64,000 nucleotides of DNA from Ruegeria spongiae (GCF_023502395.1 NZ_JAMFMB010000016.1:1-64000); one strand, 5' to 3'; counted from the first letter of the stretch, positions 32,610 to 42,274 are shown. Translations and numbers: made by a program. The notes: generated by a model from the sequence alone, not told the origin.

Positions 32610-35006
32610 ATGAAATTCACGCTTTCCTGGCTCAAGGACCATCTGGAGACCGACGCTTCGGTCGAGGAAATTACTGAAGCTCTGACCGATCTCGGGCTCG
32701 AGGTCGAAGATTTGGTCAACCCCGCCGACCGGCTCAAGGATTTCAAGCTTGGCTATGTGACCCATGCCGAGAAACACCCCGACGCCGACAAGCTGCGGGT
32801 GTGCAAGGTCGACACGGACGAGGGTGAGTTGCAGATCATCTGCGGTGCGCCCAATGCGCGCGAAGGCATCACCGTCGTGGTCTGCAAGCCGGGTATGTAT
32901 ATTCCCGGCCTCGATCTGACGATCTCTGTGGGCAAGATTCGCGGTGTCGAGAGCTTTGGCATGATGGCCTCAGAGCGCGAGTTGGAACTGAGCGACGAGC
33001 ATGACGGCATCATCGAACTGCCCTCGGGCGCGGTGGGTGACAGGTTCGTGGATTGGCTGGCCGAGAATGACCCCGCCAAGGTTGATCCGATTATTGAGAT
33101 TGCGATCACGCCGAACCGGCAGGACGCGCTGGGCGTGGTCGGCATCGCCCGCGATCTGGCGGCGCGTGGACTTGGCACGCTCAAACCCCGCGATATCGCA
33201 CCGGTGCCGGGGGATTTCGAAAGCCCGATCAAGGTCACCATCGACGACGATACGCAGGATGGCTGCCCGCTGTTCACCGGTCGTGTGATCCGGGGGGTAA
33301 AAAACGGCCCCAGCCCGCAATGGCTGCAGGATCAGCTGAAGGCCATCGGTTTGCGCCCGATTTCGGCGCTGGTCGATATCACCAACTACATGACCTTCGA
33401 TCACAACCGCCCGCTGCACGTCTTTGACGCTGACAAGGTGTCCGGCAATCTGCGGGTCCACCGCGCCAAGGGTGGCGAGACGCTGCGGGCGCTGGACGAG
33501 AAAGACTATACGCTTGCGCCCGGCATGATGGTGATCTCGGACGACAATGGCCCCGAAAGCATCGCCGGTATCATGGGCGGTGAGGGGACCGGCTGCACCG
33601 AAGAGACAGTGAATGTCTTTCTCGAAAGCGCCTATTGGAACCATGTGCAGATCGCGCTGGCGGGTCGGGCGCTCAAGATCAACTCGGATGCGCGCTATCG
33701 GTTCGAACGCGGCGTCGATCCCGAATTCACCCTGCCGGGTCTGGAACAGGCCACGCAGATGATCCTGGATATTTGCGGCGGCGAGGCCTCGGAGGTGGTG
33801 ATCGCGGGCGACGTGCCCGATCATTCCCGCGCCTACAAGCTGGATACCGAACGGGTGCAGTCGCTGGTGGGCATGGAAATCCCCGAGGCCGAGCAGCGCC
33901 AGACCCTGACAGCGCTGGGCTTCCGGCTGGAGGGCGACATGGCCCATGTGCCCAGTTGGCGCCCCGATGTGCTGGGCGAGGCCGATCTAGTCGAGGAGGT
34001 GGCCCGTATCGCCTCGCTCACCAAATTGCAGGGCAAACCGCTGCCACGTGTGACCGAGGGTCTGCCGAAACCGGTGATGACCCCGAAACAACGCCGCGAG
34101 GCGATGGCGCGGCGCACCTGCGCGGCGCTGGGCTACAATGAATGCGTGACTTACACCTTCATTGATCAGGCCTCGGCGGCGCTGTTTGGTGGTGGCGATG
34201 AGGTGACGATGCTGGAAAACCCGATCTCGTCAGAGATGAGCCATATGCGCCCCTCGCTGCTGCCCGGCCTGCTGCAGGCCGCCGCGCGCAATCAGGCGCG
34301 CGGCTTTAGCGATCTGGCCCTGTTCGAGGTTGGCCCGACCTTCCATGACGGCGAGCCGGGCGCGCAAAGCACGCTGATCACCGGCCTGCTGGTCGGCCGT
34401 ACCGGCCCCAAGGACGTGCAGGGTTCTGCGCGCGACGTCGACGTGTTCGACATCAAGGGTGACGCCGAGGCGGTTCTGGCCGCCATCGGTGCCCCCGCAA
34501 AGGTGCAGATCCTGCGCGGCGCGGACACATGGTGGCATCCGGGTCGCCACGGCAAGATCTGCCTTGGCCCCAAAAAGGTGCTCGGCGTCTTTGGCGAGCT
34601 GCATCCGCGCATTCTGCGGGCGATGGATGTGAAAGGCCCGGCGATGGGTTTCACCATCTGGCCCGATCAGGTGCCGATGCCGCGCAAATCGGGCGCGACC
34701 CGCTCGGCGCTGGAACTGCGCGATCTGCAAGCGGTCGAACGCGATTTTGCCTTTGTGGTCGATGCCGAGGTCGAGGCGCTGACTCTGGTCAACGCCGCTG
34801 CGGGTGCCGACAAGACGCTAATTGAGGGCGTGCGGGTCTTCGACGAATTCATCGGAGGCAGCCTGGGTGAGGGCAAGAAGTCCCTCGCCATCACCGTGCG
34901 CCTGCAGCCGACCGAAAAGACGCTGAAAGAGAACGACATCGAGGCGGTTAGCGCCAAGATTGTCGAGAAGGTGACCAAAGCAACGGGTGGCGTGCTGCGC
35001 GGCTAA
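32610..35006 (+). CDS. pheT: Phenylalanine-tRNA ligase beta subunit
   Basis: A 798-residue beta chain with the full domain set: tRNA-binding EMAP-like domain (about 39-148), B3/4 editing domain (about 200-380), B5 (about 400-470), the catalytic-like core and the C-terminal anticodon-binding FDX-ACB domain (about 705-798). It partners PheS. The 2-kb separation from pheS by three accessory genes is unusual; subunit stoichiometry then depends on read-through or a separate promoter. It is followed by a bidirectional hairpin before the convergent agmatinase-like gene. Confidence 0.97.
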   Translation: MKFTLSWLKDHLETDASVEEITEALTDLGLEVEDLVNPADRLKDFKLGYVTHAEKHPDADKLRVCKVDTDEGELQIICGAPNAREGITVVVCKPGMYIPGLDLTISVGKIRGVESFGMMASERELELSDEHDGIIELPSGAVGDRFVDWLAENDPAKVDPIIEIAITPNRQDALGVVGIARDLAARGLGTLKPRDIAPVPGDFESPIKVTIDDDTQDGCPLFTGRVIRGVKNGPSPQWLQDQLKAIGLRPISALVDITNYMTFDHNRPLHVFDADKVSGNLRVHRAKGGETLRALDEKDYTLAPGMMVISDDNGPESIAGIMGGEGTGCTEETVNVFLESAYWNHVQIALAGRALKINSDARYRFERGVDPEFTLPGLEQATQMILDICGGEASEVVIAGDVPDHSRAYKLDTERVQSLVGMEIPEAEQRQTLTALGFRLEGDMAHVPSWRPDVLGEADLVEEVARIASLTKLQGKPLPRVTEGLPKPVMTPKQRREAMARRTCAALGYNECVTYTFIDQASAALFGGGDEVTMLENPISSEMSHMRPSLLPGLLQAAARNQARGFSDLALFEVGPTFHDGEPGAQSTLITGLLVGRTGPKDVQGSARDVDVFDIKGDAEAVLAAIGAPAKVQILRGADTWWHPGRHGKICLGPKKVLGVFGELHPRILRAMDVKGPAMGFTIWPDQVPMPRKSGATRSALELRDLQAVERDFAFVVDAEVEALTLVNAAAGADKTLIEGVRVFDEFIGGSLGEGKKSLAITVRLQPTEKTLKENDIEAVSAKIVEKVTKATGGVLRG

Positions 35007-35027
35007 CGGCGCGTTCACGTGGTTCCT

Positions 35028-35052
35028 GCCAGGCGGTCTGATCCCGCCTGGC
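35028..35052. terminator. Bidirectional hairpin between pheT and speB-like gene
   Basis: Perfect nine-pair stem GCCAGGCGG/CCGCCTGGC (35028-35036 with 35044-35052) with a seven-base loop, between convergent stops. No T tract on either strand. Confidence 0.5.
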
Positions 35053-35059
35053 GGCGCAT

Positions 35060-36019
35060 TCAGGCATTGCGCCGATGCAGCACCCGCCCGATTGTGTTCA
35101 TCAGCAGTTGCGCGGCCAGCGTCGAAGTGCTGCCGGAATGGTCATAATCCGGCGCAACCTCGACCAGGTCGATGCCAACGACCTCACCACGCCTCGTCAA
35201 CCCGTCTATGAGTTCCAGCACTTCGTAGTACAGGAAACCGCCATGGCTTGGGGTGCCGGTGCCGGGGGCAATTGAGGGGTCGAACGCGTCGATGTCAACG
35301 CTCAGGTAATACCGCGCGCCTTGCGGAATCCGGTCCAGCATGGCTTCGGTTCCCATGCGGCGGACATGGCGGACGGATTGAATGTCCGATCCCATGGCGC
35401 GGGCGGCCTCATAGCCATCTTTTGCGGTTGAGGAAACGTTTCGAATGCCGATCTGGCTCAGGCCGGAAACATAGGGTTTCTCCGCGGCCCGGCGCATCGG
35501 GTTGCCGTGGCCGAAGCGAACCCCGTGCCTTTCATCGACGAAATCGAGATGGGCGTCGATCTGTACCACATGGATCGGGTCCTGTTCGGCAAACGCATTG
35601 ATGCAGGGAATGTTGACCGAGTGATCGCCACCCAGCACGACTGGCAAGGCGCCTGCCTCGAGGATCTTGCGCACGCCGTATTCGATATTGGCGTGGCTTT
35701 GCATCGTATCGGTATGCACGATATCGGCATCGCCGATATCGACGATCGAAACCTTGGCCGGATCGAGATAGGTAATGTCGTCCTCGAAATCATATGCGCC
35801 AGCATGACCGAAGGAAAACAGCGTGGATGCCTCGCGGATGGCGCGTGGCCCCATGCGCGCACCGGACCGCCACTGGCATCCGAAATCAAACGGTGCACCG
35901 AGGATGGCCGCATCGGCCTCGATCGACTCCCAGTCTGCGACATAAGGATATTTTCCAAAGGTGCAGATGCCCACAAAAGGCAGGTTGAGTCGCCCGCCTT
36001 CATACCCATGTTTCGCCAT
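35060..36019 (-). CDS. speB: Agmatinase-like ureohydrolase
   Basis: A 319-residue arginase/agmatinase-superfamily enzyme. The binuclear manganese ligands are visible in GGDHS (near residue 125), DAHLDFVDE (near 149) and SVDIDAFDPS (near 236). It hydrolyses a guanidino compound to urea and an amine; agmatine, guanidinobutyrate or guanidinopropionate are all possible. GGAGG six bases upstream fixes the ATG at 36019; the longer frame upstream has no family match. It lies 68 bases after maiA on the same strand and may be the tail of the homogentisate operon, or an independent gene. Confidence 0.82.
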   Translation of the reverse strand: MAKHGYEGGRLNLPFVGICTFGKYPYVADWESIEADAAILGAPFDFGCQWRSGARMGPRAIREASTLFSFGHAGAYDFEDDITYLDPAKVSIVDIGDADIVHTDTMQSHANIEYGVRKILEAGALPVVLGGDHSVNIPCINAFAEQDPIHVVQIDAHLDFVDERHGVRFGHGNPMRRAAEKPYVSGLSQIGIRNVSSTAKDGYEAARAMGSDIQSVRHVRRMGTEAMLDRIPQGARYYLSVDIDAFDPSIAPGTGTPSHGGFLYYEVLELIDGLTRRGEVVGIDLVEVAPDYDHSGSTSTLAAQLLMNTIGRVLHRRNA

Positions 36020-36087
36020 GTCGCACCTCCGGTTCCGTCCATTCCGTTCAGTAAGATTGGACGGGTTCCATCTGTCTAGCGCAAAGT

Positions 36088-36738
36088 TCAGGTCGGTCGG
36101 TCCGCTGGTGCAGGTGCGTTCGGGTAGGCGGCGGCAAAGGCCGGGTGGGCGCTGCAGGTCTTTTCGACTGACAGGACTCGCGGCAGATCGGAGGTTTCGA
36201 CCTTCCACCGGTGTGCATTGTACAGTTGCGGCATCAGGCAGATATCGGCAAGGCCGGGGGTCGCGCCGCAGCAAAAGGGGGTCTGGTCAAACCCGGCCAG
36301 AAGCGCCTCGAACGCCAGCAGGCCGGGACGGATGAAATGTTGCATCCACGCATCCGGCATATTCTCGGCTTCACCTGAAAGCGCCTTGGCCTGTGCGGCC
36401 ACCGAGAGATTGCAGACCGGGTGGATATCAACCGCGATTGCATAAGCGAGCGCTTGTACCTGCGCCCGTTTGGCGGCGTCTTCGGGTAACAGGCCAAGAT
36501 GCCGGGTTCGGTCGAGGTAGTCGAGAATGGCCAGCGATTGGGTCAGTTTCAGATCGTCGATTTCCAGCACCGGTACAAAGCCCTGCGGATTGCGCGCCAG
36601 ATGCGCCGCGCCGCGCTGCTCGCCCTTGACCAGATCGACAGGCACCGCACGATAGGTGATCCCGGCCAGGTTCAGGGCGATGCGCACCCGGTAGCTGGCC
36701 GATGATCGCCAGTAATCGTAAAGGATCGCCTCGCTCAT
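36088..36738 (-). CDS. maiA: Maleylacetoacetate isomerase (zeta-class GST)
   Basis: A 216-residue zeta-class glutathione transferase that isomerises maleylacetoacetate to fumarylacetoacetate. The N-terminal active-site motif is SSASYRVRIAL near residues 12-22; the middle cysteine of the eukaryotic SSC motif is alanine, which is frequent in bacteria. The GSH-site NPQGFVPVLEIDD and ESLAI-like TQSLAILDYLD follow. Its ATG overlaps the stop of the DUF2783 gene (ATGA). With hmgA and fahA it completes the homogentisate pathway. Confidence 0.93.
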   Translation of the reverse strand: MSEAILYDYWRSSASYRVRIALNLAGITYRAVPVDLVKGEQRGAAHLARNPQGFVPVLEIDDLKLTQSLAILDYLDRTRHLGLLPEDAAKRAQVQALAYAIAVDIHPVCNLSVAAQAKALSGEAENMPDAWMQHFIRPGLLAFEALLAGFDQTPFCCGATPGLADICLMPQLYNAHRWKVETSDLPRVLSVEKTCSAHPAFAAAYPNAPAPADRPT

Positions 36739-36932
36739 ATGGACCCGAACGCAGCCGCCTGCAGTGCCTGCTGCAGCACCTTCTGGTCACCGATGTGATT
36801 GGCCAGGACCAGAACCAGCCGCGCGTTCAGCGCGTCGCTGGCGGCTTTGTCGAGGCCCTCGTGGGTCTCCAGCAGGTCGGCGTAGAAATCATCGGCCTTG
36901 TCGAAATTCGGTGTCAGGATCAGATCGGACAT
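36735..36932 (-). CDS. mhaB: DUF2783 small protein, candidate hydroxylase coupling subunit
   Basis: A 65-residue protein (MSDLILTPNFDKADDFYADL...). The pattern FYADLLETHEGLD-x5-ALNARLVLVLANHIGD defines DUF2783. It starts four bases after the flavoprotein hydroxylase stop and its own stop overlaps maiA, so all three are translationally coupled. From literature memory, Pseudomonas putida 3-hydroxyphenylacetate 6-hydroxylase needs a small coupling protein, MhaB, encoded next to the flavoprotein MhaA; this position and size fit. The symbol is an inference. Confidence 0.6.
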   Translation of the reverse strand: MSDLILTPNFDKADDFYADLLETHEGLDKAASDALNARLVLVLANHIGDQKVLQQALQAAAFGSI

Positions 36933-36936
36933 GGTC

Positions 36937-38547
36937 TTACTCCTTGCCTGTGGCGCGACGGATCGCGCTGCGGAACAGGGCGTCGTCATAGCTGGGGCGG
37001 CGTGCGGCCACATATTGATCGGGCCGGATCAGGTAGACCGCGCTGTCATTGCTGCCCAGAAGCCGTGCTTTCAGCTGCATGCTGGGGTCATCCTTGAAGG
37101 ACAGCGCCAGCCGGGTCACGGTGATACCGTCCTCTTCGATGACATCCGGCGCCTCCGCGTCGATGGTCAGCAGAGTGAACCCGTCGCCCAGTTTCGACAG
37201 CAAGAATTCATCGCCCAGCGGCGCGTCGGGGCAGGGCGCGCCGGGGCGTGCCCGCTCGGGGCCGTCCAGCGCATCCGCCGAATTGAGCGGCGAGCCCTCA
37301 TAGATCGTCGGCGTCGACAGGCGACCGGAATTCACCAGCGGTCGGGCAAAATCGTAATGCTCGCTCAGATCCAGCACTGCGTCGCGGAACAGTCGCGAGG
37401 TTTCGGATTTGGGCGTGATGAAATCGGTCGACCTTGTGGAGTTCAGGATGTTTTCATCCGCGCCCTGCATCCGTTCGGTGTCATAGCTGTCCAGCAGGCT
37501 GTCGGGCGCTGTGCCGTCGATCACCAGCTTCAGCTTCCAACTCAGGTTGTCGGTATCCTGAATGCCCGAGTTTGCACCGCGCGCGCCAAAGGGCGACACC
37601 TGATGCGCGCTGTCACCGGCAAAGATCACCCGGCCGTGGCGGAACTGCTCCATCCGGCGACACTGGAAGGTATAGATGCTGACCCATTCCAGTTCGAAAT
37701 TCACATCCTCGCCCAACATCGCCTTGAGCCTCGGAATGACGTTCTCGGGGCGTTGCTCGCGTTCCTTGTCGATGTCCCAGCCCAGTTGCAGGTCGATGCG
37801 CCAGACATTGTCCGGCTGCTGGTGCAGCAGCGCCGATTGCCCCTTGTTGAACGGGGGATCGAACCAGAACCAGCGCTCGGTCGGGAAATCCGCCTCCATC
37901 ACCACGTCGGCGATCAGGAAGTTGTCCTCGAACACCCGGCCTACGAAATCCATGCCCAGCATGGCGCGGGTCGAGGACCCCGCCCCGTCGCATGCGATCA
38001 GCCAGTCGGCCTCGATATTGTAGGAGCCTTCGGGCGTGTCGATCTCAAGCGTCACATGCTCGGGATGGGTACCGATGGCCGAGACCTTGTTGCGGCCCCT
38101 GATCTCGATCTTTGCGCCTTCGCCCTGCAGCGCGCGAATGCGGTCTACCAGATATTCCTCAATGTAATATTGCTGCAGGTTGATGAAGGCGGGGTGTTCG
38201 TGGCCCTCTTCGTCTTGCAGGTCGAATTCGTAAACCTTCCGGTCATCGAAAAAAACCTTGCCCCGGTTCCACAACACGCCCTTGTCAACCATCGGCCTGC
38301 CGCAGCCCAGCCGGTCGGCGATCTCAAGCGTGCGTTTGGAAAAACAGATGGCGCGCGAGCCGAAGCTGACCTTGTCATTGTCGTCCAGCACGACAACCTC
38401 GATCCCCTGCTGCGCCAGATCGATCGCGGCGGCAAGGCCAACGGGGCCCGCGCCGATCACCACCACCTGATGCCGAACCGGAGCGGGCGTGCCCTGATCG
38501 GGGCTGTGCTCGTAGGCATAGAGCGGCGTTTCAAAGATCTTGTTCAT
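36937..38547 (-). CDS. mhaA: FAD-dependent aromatic hydroxylase, candidate 3-hydroxyphenylacetate 6-hydroxylase
   Basis: A 536-residue group A flavoprotein monooxygenase. FAD-binding GAGPVGLAAAIDLAQQG near residues 32-48, the DG fingerprint (LIACDGAGSSTRAMLG near 184-199) and the GD motif HGRVIFAGDSAHQVSPFGARG near 306-326. A C-terminal thioredoxin-like domain is expected after about residue 400. Ring hydroxylation of 3-hydroxyphenylacetate would give homogentisate, the substrate of HmgA in the same operon; a 3-hydroxyphenylpropionate-type hydroxylase is the alternative. GGAGGAG fixes the ATG at 38547. The DUF2783 partner follows by four bases. Confidence 0.72.
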   Translation of the reverse strand: MNKIFETPLYAYEHSPDQGTPAPVRHQVVVIGAGPVGLAAAIDLAQQGIEVVVLDDNDKVSFGSRAICFSKRTLEIADRLGCGRPMVDKGVLWNRGKVFFDDRKVYEFDLQDEEGHEHPAFINLQQYYIEEYLVDRIRALQGEGAKIEIRGRNKVSAIGTHPEHVTLEIDTPEGSYNIEADWLIACDGAGSSTRAMLGMDFVGRVFEDNFLIADVVMEADFPTERWFWFDPPFNKGQSALLHQQPDNVWRIDLQLGWDIDKEREQRPENVIPRLKAMLGEDVNFELEWVSIYTFQCRRMEQFRHGRVIFAGDSAHQVSPFGARGANSGIQDTDNLSWKLKLVIDGTAPDSLLDSYDTERMQGADENILNSTRSTDFITPKSETSRLFRDAVLDLSEHYDFARPLVNSGRLSTPTIYEGSPLNSADALDGPERARPGAPCPDAPLGDEFLLSKLGDGFTLLTIDAEAPDVIEEDGITVTRLALSFKDDPSMQLKARLLGSNDSAVYLIRPDQYVAARRPSYDDALFRSAIRRATGKE

Positions 38548-38637
38548 GGGTCTCCTCCCCATTGACGCGGTTTCGCAGCAGCTTGGCACCGATTTTCGTC
38601 CGCCAAAACGATCTGGATCAAGGTCGCGCCGGATTTC

Positions 38638-39588
38638 CTATCCCTGCAGCGCCTCCCACATGTCCAGGTCTCGCTGGGCAGTCCAAATGCGCGGCGTGTC
38701 GATGCCGCGCGCCTCGTCATAGGCGCGGGCGACGTTGAAGGGCAGGCAGTGTTCGTAGATCGCGTAATCGGCGAATTTCGGATCGCATTCGGCGCGCACC
38801 GCGTCCCAGGCCTCTTTCAGCGTGCCGTTTCGCGCCGCCACACGCGCGGCGGGGCGGTAAGTGCTGGCGACAAAATCGCGGGTGTTCTCGATGGCGGCGT
38901 TCACCATCTCCTTGCCGACCAGCGCGTTGCCGCGTCCCGGTGCGATAGCGCCCACGTCAAACCATTTGATCGCGTCCAGCGTATCGCCCCAGTCGCCGAA
39001 ATGCCCGTCGCCGCAATAGCAGGCCGAGTGATATTCGACGATATCGCCGGTGAACATCACGTTCTGATCCGGCACATGGATGACGATATCGCCCGCCGTG
39101 TGGGCGCGGCCCAGATGCATCAGGTCGATCCGGCGGTTGCCCAGATAGACGGTCATCGTGTCGCTGAAGGTGGTGGTGGGCCAGGTCAGGCCCGGAATGC
39201 TCTCATGCCCTTCGAACAGGCGCGGGAAGCGTTGGAATTCGCTGTCCCAATCCTCCTGCCCGCGTTCCACGACCATGGCGCGGGCCATGTCCGACATCAG
39301 GATCTGTTGCGCCCCGAATGCGCTGGCGCCCAGCACGCGGACGGCGTGGTAATGGGTCAGCGCCACATGGGTGATCGGTTTGTCGGTGACGGAACGCACG
39401 CAGTCGATCACCTTATGTGCAAGGCGCGGGGTCGCCTGCGCCTCGACGATCATCACGCTGTCATCGCCGACGATCACGCCGGAATTCGGATCGCCCTCGG
39501 CGGTGAAGGCATAAAGACCCTCGCCCACTTCGGTGAAGGAAATCTCTTTCTCGCTCATGTCTCCCTGGGACGCGAATGCCTTGGCCAT
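38638..39588 (-). CDS. Metallo-beta-lactamase-fold protein with degenerate metal motif
   Basis: A 316-residue MBL-fold hydrolase homologue in the homogentisate operon. The canonical HxHxDH is replaced by HYHAVR (H79, H81, V83, R84), while a later GRAHTAGD histidine and MFTGDIVEYHSACY aspartate remain. At most one zinc site could be complete, so activity is uncertain. AAGGATAAC precedes the ATG at 39588, ten bases after the fahA stop. Role in aromatic catabolism unknown; a thioesterase, lactonase or non-catalytic binding role are possible. Confidence 0.72.
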   Translation of the reverse strand: MAKAFASQGDMSEKEISFTEVGEGLYAFTAEGDPNSGVIVGDDSVMIVEAQATPRLAHKVIDCVRSVTDKPITHVALTHYHAVRVLGASAFGAQQILMSDMARAMVVERGQEDWDSEFQRFPRLFEGHESIPGLTWPTTTFSDTMTVYLGNRRIDLMHLGRAHTAGDIVIHVPDQNVMFTGDIVEYHSACYCGDGHFGDWGDTLDAIKWFDVGAIAPGRGNALVGKEMVNAAIENTRDFVASTYRPAARVAARNGTLKEAWDAVRAECDPKFADYAIYEHCLPFNVARAYDEARGIDTPRIWTAQRDLDMWEALQG

Positions 39589-39598
39589 GATGTTATCC

Positions 39599-40855
39599 TT
39601 ACCGTTCGTAGGGGGTTTCAAGTGCAGGCAGAACCGTTCCGACACAATCGCCGAACCCGATCACATAGCCATCGCCCTGTGCCGCGCCTTTCAGCGTCAG
39701 CGTATCGCCATCCTCGATGAAACTGCGTGTCTCGCCACTTTCAAGCGTCAAGGGCTCTTTGCCACCCCAACTCAGTTCCAGCAATGAGCCGCGCTCGGGT
39801 TTGGTCGGGCCCGAGATAGTGCCCGACCCCAGCAGGTCACCGGCATGCATCGGGCAGCCCGACGTGGTGTGATGGGCCAGTTGCTGGGCAGCGGAATAAT
39901 ACATCTCGGTATAGTTGGTGCTGGCGATGGTGCTGGCGGGCTGGCCCTCGGGGGCCATCGTGACCTCAAGCTCGATATCATAGAGCATCGGGCCGCAATC
40001 TTTCAGGTGATCCAGCAACGCGACCTCGCGTGCTGGGGTGTCGCGGCGAAACGGCTCCAGCGCGGCTTTGGTCACGATCCAGGGCGAGATCGAGGTGGCG
40101 GTCGCCTTGGCCTGGAACGGCCCGAGCGGTTGGTATTCCCAGGCCTGAATGTCGCGCGCCGACCAGTCGTTCAGCAGGACATAGCCAAAGATGTGATCAT
40201 CGGCCTCCTGCACCGTGATGGGCCCGTCCGAGGGTGTGCCGACGATGGCCCCCATCTCAAGCTCAAGGTCAAAACGCGCGCAGGGCGCAAACCGGGGCTG
40301 GGTGTCGTTGGGCCCTTTGAGTTGCCCCCAGGGGCGACGGATCTCTGTGCCGGAGACCACAACCGAGGAGGCGCGACCGTTATAGCCGATCGGGATATGC
40401 AGCCAGTTGGGCGGCAAGGCATTTTCCACGCCGCGAAACATCGTGCCCACATTGGTTGCGTGGTGACGGCCGGCATAGAAATCGGTGTATTCGCTGACCG
40501 CAAAGGGCATATGCAGTTGCGCGGCTGCCATCGGGGCCAGATATGGCTCGACCGTGTCGCGTTCCGCCGCGCCCTCTGCCAACAGGGCGACCAGCCGCGC
40601 GCGCAGGGCGGCCCAGACGGCGGGGCCTTCCTCCATCAGCGGGTTCCAGAACGGCATGTCAAAGAGCGCATAATCGGCCAGTGCGATCAGGCCGCTTTCC
40701 TCGGCTGCCGTCACATCAAGGATCATGTCACCAATGGCAACGCCACAGCGGGGTGTTTCAGCCCCGATGGAAAATACCCCATAGGGCAGGTTGTTCAGGG
40801 GAAACGGGTTGCCAGCGGTGTTGGCCGAAGCAACCCAGGATGTCATCAGGGGCAT
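39599..40855 (-). CDS. fahA: Fumarylacetoacetase
   Basis: A 418-residue FAH enzyme that cleaves fumarylacetoacetate to fumarate and acetoacetate. The N-terminal SH3-like domain (about 15-120) precedes the catalytic C-terminal barrel with YTDFYAGRHHATNVGTMFRG near residues 122-141 (metal and catalytic histidine region) and LNDWSARDIQAWEYQPLGPF near 231-250. GGAGA precedes the ATG. It lies between hmgA (26 bases) and the MBL-fold gene (10 bases), in an operon with all steps from homogentisate to central metabolites. Confidence 0.96.
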   Translation of the reverse strand: MPLMTSWVASANTAGNPFPLNNLPYGVFSIGAETPRCGVAIGDMILDVTAAEESGLIALADYALFDMPFWNPLMEEGPAVWAALRARLVALLAEGAAERDTVEPYLAPMAAAQLHMPFAVSEYTDFYAGRHHATNVGTMFRGVENALPPNWLHIPIGYNGRASSVVVSGTEIRRPWGQLKGPNDTQPRFAPCARFDLELEMGAIVGTPSDGPITVQEADDHIFGYVLLNDWSARDIQAWEYQPLGPFQAKATATSISPWIVTKAALEPFRRDTPAREVALLDHLKDCGPMLYDIELEVTMAPEGQPASTIASTNYTEMYYSAAQQLAHHTTSGCPMHAGDLLGSGTISGPTKPERGSLLELSWGGKEPLTLESGETRSFIEDGDTLTLKGAAQGDGYVIGFGDCVGTVLPALETPYER

Positions 40856-40881
40856 TCTGTCTCCAAGCGTTGGGTTTGCGC

Positions 40882-42243
40882 TTATTTCTTACCGGGTGTC
40901 CCGTCGAATTTCTTTTCGATATCACCCCAGCAGTCAATGTAGTCATCCTGCAGCGGCGCCTCATTGGCGGCAAAAGCCGTCAGGTGCTGCGGGAAACGGG
41001 TTTCGAACATGAAGGACATGGTGTTGTCGAGCTTGTCCGGACCCAGATTGGCGTTTGAGGCTTTCTCGAACGCTTCCCGGTCCGGCCCGTGCGGCAACAT
41101 CATGTTGTGCAGGCTGGTGCCGCCTGGGACGAAGCCCTGCGGTTTGGCGTCGTACTGGCCGTATATGTTGCCCATCAACTCCGACATGATGTTCTTGTGA
41201 TACCAGGGCGGGCGGAATGTGTCCTCCATCACCATCCAGCGTTCGCGGAACAGCACGAAATCGATATTGGCGGTGCCCGGCACACCCGACGGCGCGGTCA
41301 GCACGGTAAAGATCGACGGATCCGGGTGGTCGAACAGGATGGCACCGATCGGGCAATAGTTGCGCAGGTCGTATTTCACTGGCGCATAGTTGCCGTGCCA
41401 GGCGACCACATCCAGCGGGCTTTGGTCGATCTTGGTCTCATGGAACTGGCCGCACCATTTGATGGTGACCGTCGAGGAGGTCTCGCGATCCTCGAAGGCC
41501 GCAACAGGTGTCTTGAAATCACGCCGGTTGGCCATGCAATTGGCCCCGATCGGGCCGCGCCCAGGCAGTTCGAATTTCTGGCCGTAGTTTTCGCAGACAA
41601 AGCCGCGCGCTGGGCCTTCCAGCACCTCGACCCGGTAGAGCAAACCGCGCGGGATGATGGCAATTTCCTTGGGTTCCAGATCGATGATCCCAAGCTCGGT
41701 GCACAGGCGAAGGCGGCCTTCCTGCGGGACGATCAGCAATTCGCTGTCGGCGGAGAAGAAATAGCTGTCCACCATCGACTCGGTGACCAGATAGATATGA
41801 CACGCCATCCCCACCTGCGTGTTCACGTCACCGGCAGTGGTCATGGTGCGCATGCCGGTCAGCCAGGTCAGGCCCTCATCGGTATGGGGCACCGGGTCCC
41901 AGCGGTACTGGCCCAGCGAGATCACATCATCCAGCACGTGCGGCGCTGATTTCCAATAGGGCAGGTCGATCTTTTCATAGCGATGCGAATGCTTCACCGA
42001 CGGGCGGATGCGATAGCACCATGTGCGCTCGTTCTGATGGCTGGGTGCGGTGAAGGCGGTGCCGCTGAGCTGTTCGCCATAGAGCCCATAGTTACATTTT
42101 TGCGGGCTGTTCATGCCCTGCGGCAGCGCGCCGGGCAGAGCCTCGGTTTCAAAGTCATTGCCGAAGCCGGGCATATAACCCTCGGTGGTGCCTGTCGGGC
42201 TGTCGGCTTGGGTAAAGCGATGTGGCGCGATTGGACGATTCAT
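40882..42243 (-). CDS. hmgA: Homogentisate 1,2-dioxygenase
   Basis: A 453-residue Fe(II) dioxygenase that opens the homogentisate ring to maleylacetoacetate. The N-terminal [19 protein letters not shown] near residues 23-41 and the iron-site region around [16 protein letters not shown] near 346-361 are diagnostic. CGGAGGAGAAGCC directly before the ATG fixes the start. It is the first gene of the minus-strand operon and is divergent from a MarR-type gene, with a TTAGTT/AACTAA inverted repeat in the 71-base gap. No hpd (4-hydroxyphenylpyruvate dioxygenase) is in the window. Confidence 0.97.
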   Translation of the reverse strand: MNRPIAPHRFTQADSPTGTTEGYMPGFGNDFETEALPGALPQGMNSPQKCNYGLYGEQLSGTAFTAPSHQNERTWCYRIRPSVKHSHRYEKIDLPYWKSAPHVLDDVISLGQYRWDPVPHTDEGLTWLTGMRTMTTAGDVNTQVGMACHIYLVTESMVDSYFFSADSELLIVPQEGRLRLCTELGIIDLEPKEIAIIPRGLLYRVEVLEGPARGFVCENYGQKFELPGRGPIGANCMANRRDFKTPVAAFEDRETSSTVTIKWCGQFHETKIDQSPLDVVAWHGNYAPVKYDLRNYCPIGAILFDHPDPSIFTVLTAPSGVPGTANIDFVLFRERWMVMEDTFRPPWYHKNIMSELMGNIYGQYDAKPQGFVPGGTSLHNMMLPHGPDREAFEKASNANLGPDKLDNTMSFMFETRFPQHLTAFAANEAPLQDDYIDCWGDIEKKFDGTPGKK

Positions 42244-42274
42244 GGCTTCTCCTCCGGTTGCTGCTTGTGGAATA

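Noticed and set aside
36019-36274. N-terminal extension of the agmatinase-like protein
   Set aside because: The extra 85 codons lack ureohydrolase similarity, overlap the maiA end and are excluded by the strong GGAGG before the ATG at 36019.
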